Shown: positions 50,885 to 59,384, numbered from the stretch's first letter. The stretch is 64,000 bases of DNA from Haloarchaeobius litoreus (GCF_024495425.1 NZ_JANHJR010000003.1:186001-250000); one strand, 5' to 3'. Program-made: numbers and translations. Notes: generated by a model not told the origin, from the sequence alone.

Positions 50885-51706
50885 TCAGTCCCCGTCGACA
50901 CCGTCCGCGACCCGCCTGCAGAGCCGGCTCCGGGTCGTCGCTCGCGCCGCCCGGTCGCCGAACACCTCCCGGACGCTCTCCGTTCCTCGCGAGTCCGGCT
51001 CGAAGTCGAGACCGAGGTACTCGGCGTCGACGAACACCAGCCCGCCCGGCGGAGCCGGCGGCGGGATCTCGTGGTCCGGGAGCGTCCCCGGTGTGAGCAC
51101 GCTGTCGACGCGCCCGACCGGCACTTCCCGGGTGGCGACCGCCCGCACCAGCGAGACGAGCCGCCGGACGAGCTCGTGGAGGAAGCCGTCGCCGCGGACC
51201 CCGAGGACCAGGAAGTCGTCGTCGCGCTCGACCGTCGCGGTCGTCAGCGTGCGGGTCGTGTTCCCGGCCGAGACCGCCGAGAGGTCCCGGAAGTCGTGGG
51301 TCCCGCGGAGCCGGTCGACCGCCTCGCCGGCCAGTTCCAGGTCGGCGTCGGGCGCGTACAGGTGGTACTCGTACGCCCGGCTCGCTGCGTCGTGGGTCGC
51401 GTGGAATCCGTCGGGAGCGTCGGCGTACGCCCACGCCCGCACCGACGCCGGCAGCTCGCCGTTGTACGCCCGGGGCGTGAGCCAGTCGGGAGCGTCGAAC
51501 GCGACGGTCTGGCCGAGCCCGAACACGCCCGCGTCGGTCCGGCCCGCGGCCGCGTAGCCCGAGGGCTTGTCCGCGTCGTCGGCGAGCACACCGAGGTCTC
51601 GCAGCGCGTCGAACAGCGTGTCCTCGACCGTCGGGACCGACGGCTGGCGCTGGAAGCCGTGGAACGGCCGGCCGTCGTAGGCGACTCGGAAGGCGCGCCG
51701 TGGCAC
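50885..51706 (-). CDS. truA: tRNA pseudouridine synthase A
   Basis: Makes pseudouridine at positions 38-40 of the tRNA anticodon arm. The 273 residues show the N-terminal RVAYDGRPFHGFQRQP and the catalytic motif SGYAAAGRTDAGVFGLGQ near residue 50-65, where Asp is the nucleophile. The C-terminal part includes the conserved GDGFLHELVRRLVSLV block near 165. Gene length and order of motifs fit archaeal TruA. Confidence 0.93.
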   Translation of the reverse strand: MPRRAFRVAYDGRPFHGFQRQPSVPTVEDTLFDALRDLGVLADDADKPSGYAAAGRTDAGVFGLGQTVAFDAPDWLTPRAYNGELPASVRAWAYADAPDGFHATHDAASRAYEYHLYAPDADLELAGEAVDRLRGTHDFRDLSAVSAGNTTRTLTTATVERDDDFLVLGVRGDGFLHELVRRLVSLVRAVATREVPVGRVDSVLTPGTLPDHEIPPPAPPGGLVFVDAEYLGLDFEPDSRGTESVREVFGDRAARATTRSRLCRRVADGVDGD

Positions 51707-51801
51707 GGCCGGTGGTTCGCCGCGGTCGAGTATAATCCCCTCGTCGCCCTAGTGCGGGCGGCCGCCAACAGGGTTAGGAGCCCCCGCACACACCTACGGG
51801 C

Positions 51802-52221
51802 ATGGAGACGTTCACGGGCGCGGAGGTCGCGGAGGTGGTCGGCGCGGACCTCGCCGCACAGCTCGGTGTCGACGAGGGCGAGTACACGGCCGACGAGGTG
51901 GCCCGAATCACGGACGTACTGGGCGAGAGCGCCCAGCTCGCGGAGGCGGTGGCCGAGGGCGAGGCGGACCTGGCGACGCTCTTTACGCCCGCGTTCATGG
52001 CCGCCTACACGGAGTTCGGCGACTTCGAGTCGTTCCTCGAAGCGAGCCCGTGGACCGGGAGCGAGATCGCAGCCGCGTTCGCCGGCGAGAGCCCGGACGG
52101 CGAGAACCCGGCCGCGGCGAACAGCACGTTCCTCGCGCGGACGACCGACTTCGAGACGCCGGGCGCGATGGTCCAGACGGCCATCATCGACCGGACGCGA
52201 CGGGAGATAGAGTCGAACTGA
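51802..52221 (+). CDS. Conserved hypothetical acidic protein
   Basis: A 139-residue soluble acidic protein that I do not recognise. It reads as an N-terminal helical half (ETFTGAEVAEVVGADLAAQLG and onward) and a second half with AAYTEFGDFESFLEASPWTG. No cysteine or membrane segment. It is divergent from truA and convergent with hisS. Weak similarity to other small haloarchaeal proteins is possible, but no function is assigned. Confidence 0.7.
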   Translation: METFTGAEVAEVVGADLAAQLGVDEGEYTADEVARITDVLGESAQLAEAVAEGEADLATLFTPAFMAAYTEFGDFESFLEASPWTGSEIAAAFAGESPDGENPAAANSTFLARTTDFETPGAMVQTAIIDRTRREIESN

Positions 52222-52233
52222 AACCGCGGCCGC

Positions 52234-53547
52234 CTACTCCGCGAACGTGCCGTACGTCGGGCGGTCGTGCTCGCCCGGGAACTCGTCGACCGGCGCGGTG
52301 GTCTCGTCGCCGGATTCCATGTCCTTCACCGTCACCTCGTCGTTCTCCAGGTCGTGCTCGCCGACGACGACGACCGTCTCGGCGTTGATGGAGTCCGCGT
52401 AGCCGAGCTGTGCGCCGAAGCTCCGGCTGGAGACGTCCGTCTCGACGACGTGGCCGCGCTCGCGCAGGTCGCGGGCGACGCGGGCCGCCACGGGGCGGGT
52501 GTCGCCGACGGAGAGGACGTAGTAGTCCGTCGAGACGGCCTCCTCGGGCCAGACGCCGGCGCGCTGGAGGAGGAGGGGGAGCGTGGAGTTCATCACGCCC
52601 GGCGCGACGCCGACCGCGGGCGTGGGCTGGCCGCCGAAGGACTCGATGAGGTCGTCGTAGCGCCCGCCGCCGAACACCGCGCGGGAGACCTCGCCCGTTG
52701 AGTCGAAGCACTCGAAGACGACGCCGGTGTAGTAGTCGAGTCCCCGGGCCGTCGTCAGCGATACGTCGCAGAACTCGCGCACGCCGAAGTCGTCCGCAGC
52801 GGCGAGCACGTCCTGCAGGTTGGTGACGGCGTCGTGGACCTGCTCGCTCTCGGACCACTCCGTGAGCGCGTCGAGGTCGTCGTCGCCGGCGAGCAGCAGG
52901 TCGTCGAACTCGCGGGCCTGGTCGTACGTGAGCCCGGCGTCGTACAGCAGGTCGAGGTACTCGTTCTCCTGCACCTTCGCGCGCTTGTCCACCGCGCGGA
53001 TGGCATTCGTCGTGTCCACGTCCGCGTCGAACTCCCGGAGCAGCCCCCCGAGGATGTCACGGTGCGAGACGCGGAACTCGAACTCGTCGCCCGAGAGCCC
53101 GAAGTTCGTCAGCATGTCCGCCGCGAACGAGAGCACCTCGGCGTCCGCCTCCGGTTCAGCCGACCCGAAGATGTCGACGTTCGTCTGGTAGAACTCGCGG
53201 AACCGGCCCTGCTGGACCTGCTCGTAGCGCCAGAACGGCCGCGTCGAGAACCACTTGATGGGTTTGGAGAGCTCCTGCTGTTTCGCGACGACCATCCGCG
53301 CCACCGTCGGCGTCAGCTCCGGCGTCAGCGAGACGTCCCGGCCGCCCTTGTCCTCGAACGCGTACAGCTCCTCGACGATCTCCTCGCCCGACTTGTCGAC
53401 GTACATCTCCGTTCGTTCGAGCGCCGGTGTCGAGATTTCGCGGAAGCCGTAGCTCCGTGCCGTGTCCTCGACCGTGTCGATGACGGCCCGGTAGGCCGCC
53501 ATCTCCGCGGGGTAGACGTCACGGAACCCTTTGAGTCCCTCGTACAT
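52234..53547 (-). CDS. hisS: Histidyl-tRNA synthetase
   Basis: A 437-residue class II aminoacyl-tRNA synthetase for histidine. Motif 2 region is KWFSTRPFWRYEQVQQGRFREFYQTNVDIFG near 95-125. The histidine-specific motif is SLTTARGLDYYTGVVFE near 265, and motif 3 is AVFGGGRYDDLIESFGGQPTPAVGVAPGV near 290. The C-terminal anticodon-binding domain begins near 340 (DYYVLSVGDTRPVA). I prefer the start at MYEGLKGFRDVYP because homologues begin there; an in-frame ATG pair at 53589 adds 14 residues. A TTTCAAG stretch sits about 28 nt before the chosen start. Confidence 0.93.
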   Translation of the reverse strand: MYEGLKGFRDVYPAEMAAYRAVIDTVEDTARSYGFREISTPALERTEMYVDKSGEEIVEELYAFEDKGGRDVSLTPELTPTVARMVVAKQQELSKPIKWFSTRPFWRYEQVQQGRFREFYQTNVDIFGSAEPEADAEVLSFAADMLTNFGLSGDEFEFRVSHRDILGGLLREFDADVDTTNAIRAVDKRAKVQENEYLDLLYDAGLTYDQAREFDDLLLAGDDDLDALTEWSESEQVHDAVTNLQDVLAAADDFGVREFCDVSLTTARGLDYYTGVVFECFDSTGEVSRAVFGGGRYDDLIESFGGQPTPAVGVAPGVMNSTLPLLLQRAGVWPEEAVSTDYYVLSVGDTRPVAARVARDLRERGHVVETDVSSRSFGAQLGYADSINAETVVVVGEHDLENDEVTVKDMESGDETTAPVDEFPGEHDRPTYGTFAE

Positions 53548-53695
53548 GGAGCGGGATTCGGTCAGCGCGCGCTTGAAAGCTTCCATCATCGCTTGTCGTG
53601 GGTGGATTCGTGTTCCTGAAGTTAGTCGTGGGAACAGACTGCTCCTCGAACAGCCAGAAACGCTCGGCGGTCGTGGGACTCGCTTGCATCGAGAA

Positions 53696-53934
53696 CAGCC
53701 AGAAAGCCCCTGCCTGCTCGGCTCCCGGGACCCCGACTGCGCTCCTCGTGCCTGCGGTGCTTGTCGGGTCCGGGTTCGCCGAGCAGGCACCCCTTTCATC
53801 CCCCCCCCAACCGAACAGCACCGCACCTCACGCCTCCCCAGCCGACTGCGATGCTCGCTTCGCTGCGCTTCTCGTCCCTCGCACGGATGGCTCGCGGCCT
53901 CACTTCGTTCGGCACGCTCGCCAGCCGCGCGCCA
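53696..53934. repeat. Dispersed stem-loop element, copy 3
   Basis: Lies in the 410-base gap between hisS and the epimerase gene. Left flank CAGCCAGAAAGCCCC (53696-53710), preceded by an extra CAGCCAGAAA near 53651; arm TGCCTGCTCGGC (53711-53722); 55-nt loop; arm GCCGAGCAGGCA (53778-53789), a perfect 12-bp match; right flank CCCCTTTCAT. The tail contains a 33-bp block (53826-53858) identical to copy 2 and an 18-bp block (CTCGCCAGCCGCGCGCCA) also shared, ending 23 nt before the epimerase stop, the same distance as copy 2 from its neighbour's stop. Confidence 0.85.
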
Positions 53935-53957
53935 CGTGGAAAATCGGGGAATCGTCG

Positions 53958-54983
53958 TTACCGCAGTCCGATACCTGGCGTGTCGTCGAGCTCGATAGAA
54001 CCACCCGCCCGCACAGGCCCGTCGTACGGGTCGGAGTCGTCGGCGAGCAGGAGCGAGCCGTCGAGGTCGACGTAGTCACAGAGCGGCGCGAGCTGTCCGC
54101 CGGCGGAGATGGCGGCGTCCGTCTCGATCATGCAGCCGAGCATGACCTCCAGCCCGTGGGCGCGGGCGGCGTGGACCATCCGGCGGGCCTCGACGAGCCC
54201 CCCGCACTTCATCAGCTTCAGGACGGCCACGTCGGCGCGGTCGGCGACGGCGGGCACGTCCGGCAGGGTGACGCAGGACTCGTCGACGGCGACCGGGAGC
54301 GGGGAGTGCTCGTAGACGTAGCGCAGGCCCTCGGGGTCGGCCGCGGGCACGGGCTGTTCGAGGAACTCCACGTCGTAGTCGGCGAGCCACTCGGCGTTGG
54401 CGACGGCCTCCTTCGGCGTCCAGGCCTCGTTTGCGTCGAGGCGCAGGGTCACGTCGGGGGCGGCCTCGGCGACGGCGTCGACCCGGGCGCGGTCGTCGTC
54501 GGTGCCGACCTTCACCTTCAGCGTGGTGTAGCCGGCGTCGGCGGCGCGTCGCGCGCCGTCGGCCATCGTCTCCGGGTCGCCGATGCCGACGGTGTAGGAC
54601 GTATCGGGGGTAGCGTCGGGGTCGAGCCCCCAGTACCGCCAGAGGGGGAGGTCGACCCGCTTGCCGACGAGGTCGTGCAGCGCGATGGAGACCGCACAGC
54701 GCGCCGCGGGGTTGCGCCCGAGTTCGTGGGCGAGCTCGCGCTCGACGCGCTCCACCTGGAACGGGTCGTCGACGGCCTCGACGGTGGGCCGGAGGCGCTC
54801 GATGGCGGCCTCGACGGTGCCCGCGGTCTCGCCGTAGTGGGTGGAGGGGGCGGCCGCGCCGACGCCCTCGTGCTCGCCGTCCGCGAGCCGGACGACGACG
54901 TTGTCCGTCTTGTCGGTGGACCCCCGCGAGATGGTGAACGTCTCCGCGAGTTCGAGGGAGACGCGCTCGACGGTGAGCTTCAT
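53958..54983 (-). CDS. Dipeptide epimerase-like enolase-superfamily enzyme
   Basis: A 341-residue muconate-lactonizing/dipeptide-epimerase-type enzyme. Catalytic features: KxK-type GYTTLKVKVG near 150, metal Asp in RLDANEAW near 180, Glu in FLEQPVP near 207, Asp in VAVDESCVT near 230, then LKLMKCGGLVEARRM near 255 and GCMIETDAAISAG near 288. Such enzymes epimerise L-Ala-D/L-Glu or related dipeptides. It overlaps the upstream DUF1611 gene by 4 bases, which couples them. The dipeptide is not predictable. Confidence 0.87.
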   Translation of the reverse strand: MKLTVERVSLELAETFTISRGSTDKTDNVVVRLADGEHEGVGAAAPSTHYGETAGTVEAAIERLRPTVEAVDDPFQVERVERELAHELGRNPAARCAVSIALHDLVGKRVDLPLWRYWGLDPDATPDTSYTVGIGDPETMADGARRAADAGYTTLKVKVGTDDDRARVDAVAEAAPDVTLRLDANEAWTPKEAVANAEWLADYDVEFLEQPVPAADPEGLRYVYEHSPLPVAVDESCVTLPDVPAVADRADVAVLKLMKCGGLVEARRMVHAARAHGLEVMLGCMIETDAAISAGGQLAPLCDYVDLDGSLLLADDSDPYDGPVRAGGSIELDDTPGIGLR

Positions 54984-55993
54984 CGGATCGCCTCCAGCAC
55001 GTCGTCGGCCCCGAAGCGCACGAGGTCCGTCGCGGGTGCGTCGAGCGCGTCGGCGAACTCCCCCACGGCGTCCTGGGCTGCTTCGTCGTCCTCGACGCCG
55101 ACGGTGTTCAGTGCGCCCGCGACGACGCTCGCCTCGCGGACCGGCGCGGCCAGCTCCTCGTACAGCTCGACGTACGTCTCGACGGGCTGGAGCGGGAAGG
55201 ACTCGTAGCCGTGGACCGCCTCGCGCCCGGCCTCGTGGCAGAGCACCAGCGAGTCGGGCTGTGCGCCGTGGAGGATGCCACAGGTGACGGCGGAGTACGC
55301 CGGGTGGACGATGGAGCCCTGGCCCTCGACGAACAGGTAGTCGTGCTCCTCGCCCTTCTCCAGAATCATCGACTCGACCGCGCCGGCGGTGAAGTCGCTG
55401 ACGACACGGTCGACGGGCACGCCCCAGTTCTCGATCATGATGCCGGTCTGGCCCGTCGGAACCACGGCCGCGTCGTGGCCGGCCGCCCGGGCGGCCTCAC
55501 AGAGCTCCATCGTCGCCGTCATCTTCCCGACCGAGCAGTCCGTCCCGACGGTGAGCACGATCTCGGCATCGACCTCGCCCGCCACTCCCTCGGCGACGGT
55601 CAGGTCGTCCGGCGGCTTGCGCACGTCCCAGATGTCACAGCCGTGCTCGTCAGCGAGGTTGCGGAACTCGCTGTCCGTCTCGAGGAAGTAGTGCAGGCCG
55701 GAGACGAGGTCGCAGCCGTTCCGGAGCGCCGTCCGCACGTCGTCGCGCCAGGACTCCTCGAAGCCGCCGCCGATGGGCGCGATGCCCACGACCAGCGCGT
55801 CGCAGTCGGGCGCGTCGGCCATCGACGCGACGACCGGCGCGTCCTGCACGTCGCCGACGAAGTCGGTGACCCGACTGCCGGCGTTGTCGCGGTCGAGCAC
55901 CGCGACGACCTCGTCGTCGCTGTAGCGGAGCAGCCCGAGCGCGGTCTTCGCGCGGTCGGGGAACTTCTCGTGGGCGAGGATGGCGATTCGCAT
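54980..55993 (-). CDS. DUF1611 protein (DgcN-type acyltransferase candidate)
   Basis: A 337-residue protein with an N-terminal Rossmann-like domain (MRIAILAHEKFPDRAKTALG; VVAVLDRDNAGSRVTDFV) and a C-terminal P-loop-like DUF1611 domain starting VLTVGTDCSVGKMTATMEL near 175, with GQGSIVHPAYSAVTCGIL near 245. The DUF1611 family has been linked to D-glutamate use, where DgcN acetylates D-Glu. Pairing with a dipeptide epimerase is a recurrent arrangement I know for this family; together they suggest peptidoglycan-type or D-amino-acid-containing substrates. A palindrome lies about 105 nt upstream. Confidence 0.83.
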   Translation of the reverse strand: MRIAILAHEKFPDRAKTALGLLRYSDDEVVAVLDRDNAGSRVTDFVGDVQDAPVVASMADAPDCDALVVGIAPIGGGFEESWRDDVRTALRNGCDLVSGLHYFLETDSEFRNLADEHGCDIWDVRKPPDDLTVAEGVAGEVDAEIVLTVGTDCSVGKMTATMELCEAARAAGHDAAVVPTGQTGIMIENWGVPVDRVVSDFTAGAVESMILEKGEEHDYLFVEGQGSIVHPAYSAVTCGILHGAQPDSLVLCHEAGREAVHGYESFPLQPVETYVELYEELAAPVREASVVAGALNTVGVEDDEAAQDAVGEFADALDAPATDLVRFGADDVLEAIR

Positions 55994-56097
55994 GGTCGGG
56001 CTTCGCCGGGTGGCGGGAAAAACGTTCTCAGGGAGGCAAGGTGGTCGGATCTCGGACCACGGGAGGAGTCGCCTGCCTCGGCCATCTCGGCCCCGGA

Positions 56098-56116
56098 GTT
56101 TACAATAGACGTAAAC
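56098..56116. promoter_or_regulatory. 19-bp inverted repeat GTTTAC-N7-GTAAAC (site 2)
   Basis: GTTTACAATAGACGTAAAC lies upstream of the DUF1611/epimerase operon (minus strand) in the 222-base gap. It has the same 6-7-6 layout as the site at 24762 near an MFS transporter. It is probably a regulator binding site. Confidence 0.45.
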
Positions 56117-56215
56117 TTTAGCCGGCGAGGGGTCCGTCGCGTGGGAGTGAGGGTGCCGTCGAGTCATGGCCCTTCTCGCCGTCTTCGAACCACCATCACC
56201 CCACAGAGACGACGC

Positions 56216-57109
56216 TCAGAACGTCGACAGTCGGGTCGTGAAGAACTCGTGCAGTGCGGCGTCCAGCCCCGCCGCACCGCTCTCGCTCACGTCCACGGCC
56301 GCCGTGGCCGCCGCCTCGTCGGAGAACTCGCCGACCAACCGCCGGTCGCCGACGACGAACAGCCGGTCGGCATCCCGCTCCGCGATCGCCTCCCGACACT
56401 CCGCGAGATGGTCCTGGATCTGCTCGTCGCGGATGCGCTCGAACCGGCCCTGCGAGAAGCCGCCCTTCGAGTGGTCGCTCTTCACGTCGCTCTCGAACGA
56501 GCGCATCGAGCGCCGCTCGCGGCCGTCGTACTCGCCGATTGCGAACACGTCGGCGCGGACGAGCGCGAGGGCGAACCGGCCCGTCGGCTGGCACCACGAC
56601 CGGTCGATCCGGGCCGAATCGCCCCACTCGCAGAACGGTTCGGGCTGGACCGGCGGTTCCAGCACCGCGGAGACGAGCCCGGCGTCGTCGGCGTAGACGA
56701 GGCAGGGCGCGGCCTCCTCGGCGAGCCGGGCGCGGTCGCCGAGCAGGTCGTCGACGGCGTCGGGTGCGCCCTCGTCGTCGCCGATAGCCGCCGAGAGGAA
56801 GCCCTCGGCCTCGGTCTCGACCGATTCCAGCCGTGTGAGCACCGTGTCGAGTCGCTCGGCGTGGAGGTCCGTCCGACTCCGAAACGCGAGGTCGTCGCCG
56901 TCGTCCTCTCGACGGTCGAGCTCGCCCTCGAGCTGGGCGATGCGGTCCTCCAGCCGGTTGACGCGCTCCTCGGCGTCCTGTCTCGCGCTGACGGCGTCTG
57001 TGCGGCGCTCGGACTCCGCCTCGAGCTGGGCCGACAGACGCTCGGTCTCCGCCTCCAGCTCATCGATGCGCTCCTTCAGCGCCGCGCGGCCGAGCAGCTC
57101 GTCGAGCAT
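56216..57109 (-). CDS. Vms1/ANKZF1-type VLRF1 domain protein
   Basis: A 297-residue protein. Residues about 5-85 form a coiled coil (ALKERIDELEAETERLSAQL and more heptads). The second part is a VLRF1-like release-factor domain: SDHSKGGFSQGRFERIRDEQIQDHL near 215, where the Gly-Gly-x-Ser-Gln patch is the conserved catalytic region in Vms1/ANKZF1, which cleave peptidyl-tRNA on stalled 60S particles. An archaeal role in releasing nascent chains from split ribosomes is plausible. MLDELLGRAALK is used as the start; an ATG three codons earlier is possible. Confidence 0.8.
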   Translation of the reverse strand: MLDELLGRAALKERIDELEAETERLSAQLEAESERRTDAVSARQDAEERVNRLEDRIAQLEGELDRREDDGDDLAFRSRTDLHAERLDTVLTRLESVETEAEGFLSAAIGDDEGAPDAVDDLLGDRARLAEEAAPCLVYADDAGLVSAVLEPPVQPEPFCEWGDSARIDRSWCQPTGRFALALVRADVFAIGEYDGRERRSMRSFESDVKSDHSKGGFSQGRFERIRDEQIQDHLAECREAIAERDADRLFVVGDRRLVGEFSDEAAATAAVDVSESGAAGLDAALHEFFTTRLSTF

Positions 57110-57186
57110 CGTACGCATCCGGGAAGGCCGCGCACTTCTAGGTTGCGCAGTCGGGCCGCCCGTCGAACAAAAGCGGCCGCGGGCGC

Positions 57187-57585
57187 TCAGGTGCCCGCGT
57201 TCGGCCCCACGTCGAACTCGTCCGACGGGTCCGACGGGTCGGCCTCCCCGTAGCCCGTGAACTGGAGCAGCTGTGAGGCTCGGTCCGCCTTCGCGAGGAA
57301 CACCTCGGTGAGTGCGGGCGGGTTGCTGATGTCGGTCTGCTCGAGGAGCGACTGCGGTACGGCGAGTGTGTCCGCGGGGACCCCATCCTCGCCGCGCACG
57401 GCCAGGTGGGCCGTGTCCAGTTTCATCACCAGCGGGCTGTCGACCCGGGTGACGCCGCTCCCGTCGTGGTAGAGTTGTTCGGCGACGCGCTCGTGCTGCT
57501 CGCGCTGCATCACGGGCTCGTCGCCCTCGGACGGCGTGACGTACAACCGCCCGAAGTAGTAGCTACTCGAGAACGATTCGAACAT
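57187..57585 (-). CDS. DUF5802-like conserved haloarchaeal protein
   Basis: A 132-residue soluble protein beginning MFESFSSSYYFGRLYVTPSE. Readable features are REQHERVAEQLYHDG, SPLVMKLDTAHLAVRGEDG and PPALTEVFLAKADRASQLLQF. I recall this pattern as a haloarchaeal DUF5802 family; the function is unknown. An in-frame ATG eight codons upstream (57609, MSSIQVHS) lies directly at the predicted transcription start after the TATA box, so the true start may be there. Confidence 0.76.
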   Translation of the reverse strand: MFESFSSSYYFGRLYVTPSEGDEPVMQREQHERVAEQLYHDGSGVTRVDSPLVMKLDTAHLAVRGEDGVPADTLAVPQSLLEQTDISNPPALTEVFLAKADRASQLLQFTGYGEADPSDPSDEFDVGPNAGT

Positions 57586-57633
57586 GCTGTGCACTTGTAT
57601 GGAAGACATTGACACCCAAAAGGGTACTGGGCA

Positions 57634-57643
57634 GTATTTATAT
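57634..57643 (-). promoter_or_regulatory. TATA box for the DUF5802-like gene
   Basis: On the minus strand ATATAAATAC is centred about 28 nt before the in-frame ATG at 57609 and about 53 nt before 57585. It argues for a leaderless transcript starting at MSSIQVHS or a 26-nt leader for the shorter protein. Confidence 0.5.
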
Positions 57644-57761
57644 CGGACCGCAAATCGACCGACTGCGACCGAGAAAACGGTTCTGAACGGTCCCGCACGA
57701 ACGGGTGAACCGTCCGAACGGTGGTGGAGGTTTTTAGGGTAGACAGACCTAGGAGCGGGTG

Positions 57762-58667
57762 ATGAAGCGCACACTCGCCGTACTGGCCTGCGTCATGCTC
57801 ACCGTCGCAGCCCTCCCCGTGGCGGTCGCGGACCGCCCCGGCCCCTCGACGGCGGTCGACGCAGCCACCACGGACGACCCGGTCCAGACGCCACCCGGGG
57901 ACAACAACTCCTCGAACCGGTCGATGGGTGGCGCGTTCTCCACGTTCGCCCAGTCGGCCGCCGCCGACGCCAACGGAGAGGTCGACAGCGGCATGTGGGG
58001 GGCCGCGTTCAACGGGTCCGGTGACAACGCGACGCGAGCCCGGCTCGTCGATGGCCGGACGAACGCCCTCGAAGCGCGACTCGACGCACTGCAGGAGCAG
58101 CGACAGCGGCTCCAGGAACGCCGTGACGAGATGAGCCGCGTGGCCTACCGCGCACAGCTGGCGTCGCTGACGAGCCGGCTCGCCGCCCTCGGCTCCGCAC
58201 TGAACCAGACCGAAGACGCCGCCCGCGAGGCCGGCGTGAACACCACCCAGCTCGACCGTATCCGGCAGAACGCGAGCGAGCTCACCGGCCCGGAGATCGC
58301 CGAGATGGCCCGCGAACTCGGTGCGGGCGGTCCGCCCGAGAGCGTGCCCGGCCTCGACCGCGAGCGCTGCGAGGAGGACCGTCCGAACTGCGGGAACGAG
58401 ACCGGCGGCACCGGCGAGGGCGGGCCCGGCGACAACCCCGGTCAGACCGAGGAGCAGCGCGGGAACGTCTCCGACGGCCCGGGAAACGGGCCCGGTGGCG
58501 CTGACGACGGCGCTGGCGGCGACAACGGCTCCGACGGTGACGGCCCCGGTGCAGGAACCGGCGGCAACGGCGGTAACGGCGGCGACGGTGACGGCGAGAC
58601 CGACGACGCCAGCATCCACCCGGCCGACACCGTCCTGCTCGAGCCGATTCGCCAGGCCACAGTCTGA
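57762..58667 (+). CDS. Secreted coiled-coil protein with Gly/Asp-rich tail
   Basis: A 301-residue exported protein. MKRTLAVLACVMLTVAALPVAVA is a Sec-type signal peptide. Residues about 95-155 form a coiled coil (ALEARLDALQEQRQRLQERR). The last ~100 residues are Gly, Asn, Asp and Pro-rich with Asn-X-Ser/Thr sequons, as in exposed cell-surface linkers. A haloarchaeal DUF7096-like family with this plan is known to me, function unknown. A GTG one codon earlier exists; the ATG is used. TTTTTAGG at about 57730 gives a leaderless promoter. The winged-helix gene follows in the same direction. Confidence 0.76.
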   Translation: MKRTLAVLACVMLTVAALPVAVADRPGPSTAVDAATTDDPVQTPPGDNNSSNRSMGGAFSTFAQSAAADANGEVDSGMWGAAFNGSGDNATRARLVDGRTNALEARLDALQEQRQRLQERRDEMSRVAYRAQLASLTSRLAALGSALNQTEDAAREAGVNTTQLDRIRQNASELTGPEIAEMARELGAGGPPESVPGLDRERCEEDRPNCGNETGGTGEGGPGDNPGQTEEQRGNVSDGPGNGPGGADDGAGGDNGSDGDGPGAGTGGNGGNGGDGDGETDDASIHPADTVLLEPIRQATV

Positions 58668-58727
58668 GTGACGGCGGCGGACCGGAGGGGTGACGCTTTT
58701 ACGCGCTAATCGCCAAGGCACAGCTAG

Positions 58728-59384
58728 ATGGATTCAGCGGCGTTGCTCGACCTGCTCGGGAACGAGAACAGACGGCGTATCCTGCGCCTGCTCGCTCGGA
58801 AACCGTGCTACGTGACCGAAATCAGCGAGTACCTGAGCGTCAGCCCCAAGGCCGTCATCGAGCACCTCCGGAAGCTCGAGGACGCCGGGCTCATCGAGAG
58901 CCACACCGACGACCAGCGCCGCAAGTACTTCCACATCGCGCGCAACCTCCGGCTCGAGGTCAACGTCTCCCCCTACGCCTTCGCGACCAAGAGCGCCTAC
59001 CCCGCCTCGAAGAGCCTCGACATGACCACGTGTCGCCACCTCAAGCTCGACGTGCAGTACTCCGAGGAGGGCGAGAACACGAACGACCTCGTCGCCGACC
59101 TCTCTCGGCTGGAGGAACTCGAGAACGAGCTCTCGATGGCCCAGCGCTGGGTCCAGGGCCGCATGACCGACGTGCTCGACCGCATCACCGAGTCCGTGGG
59201 GGCTGGCAGCGACAGCCGGCTCTACGCGGACGTGCTGCTCACGGTGCGCTCGGAACCGAAGTCCGCCGTCGAGATCGGGAACAGCGTCGACGCACCGCCG
59301 GGGATGGTCGAGGACGTGCTCGCGGACCTGCAGGACAACGGGCTCGTGCGCTACGGCTCCGATGGCTGGCAGCTCGCCGACTGA
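58728..59384 (+). CDS. ArsR-type winged-helix regulator
   Basis: A 218-residue regulator. The winged helix is at the N-terminus: DLLGNENRRRILRLLARKPCYVTEISEYLSVSPKAVIEHLRKL. A middle domain (about 70-110) is followed by a helix pair (EELENELSMAQRWVQGRMTDVL) and a second winged-helix-like tail (EIGNSVDAPPGMVEDVLADL). It lies 60 nt after the secreted coiled-coil gene, with TTTTACG about 29 nt upstream of its start. The two often occur together in haloarchaea, so the secreted protein may be part of its sensory or target unit. Confidence 0.83.
   Translation: MDSAALLDLLGNENRRRILRLLARKPCYVTEISEYLSVSPKAVIEHLRKLEDAGLIESHTDDQRRKYFHIARNLRLEVNVSPYAFATKSAYPASKSLDMTTCRHLKLDVQYSEEGENTNDLVADLSRLEELENELSMAQRWVQGRMTDVLDRITESVGAGSDSRLYADVLLTVRSEPKSAVEIGNSVDAPPGMVEDVLADLQDNGLVRYGSDGWQLAD

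Noticed and set aside
53548-53589. Longer hisS start with an ATG pair
   Set aside because: Homologues start at M-Y-x-x-x-K-G-F-R-D, and a TATA-like stretch lies inside the extension; the longer form is still possible.
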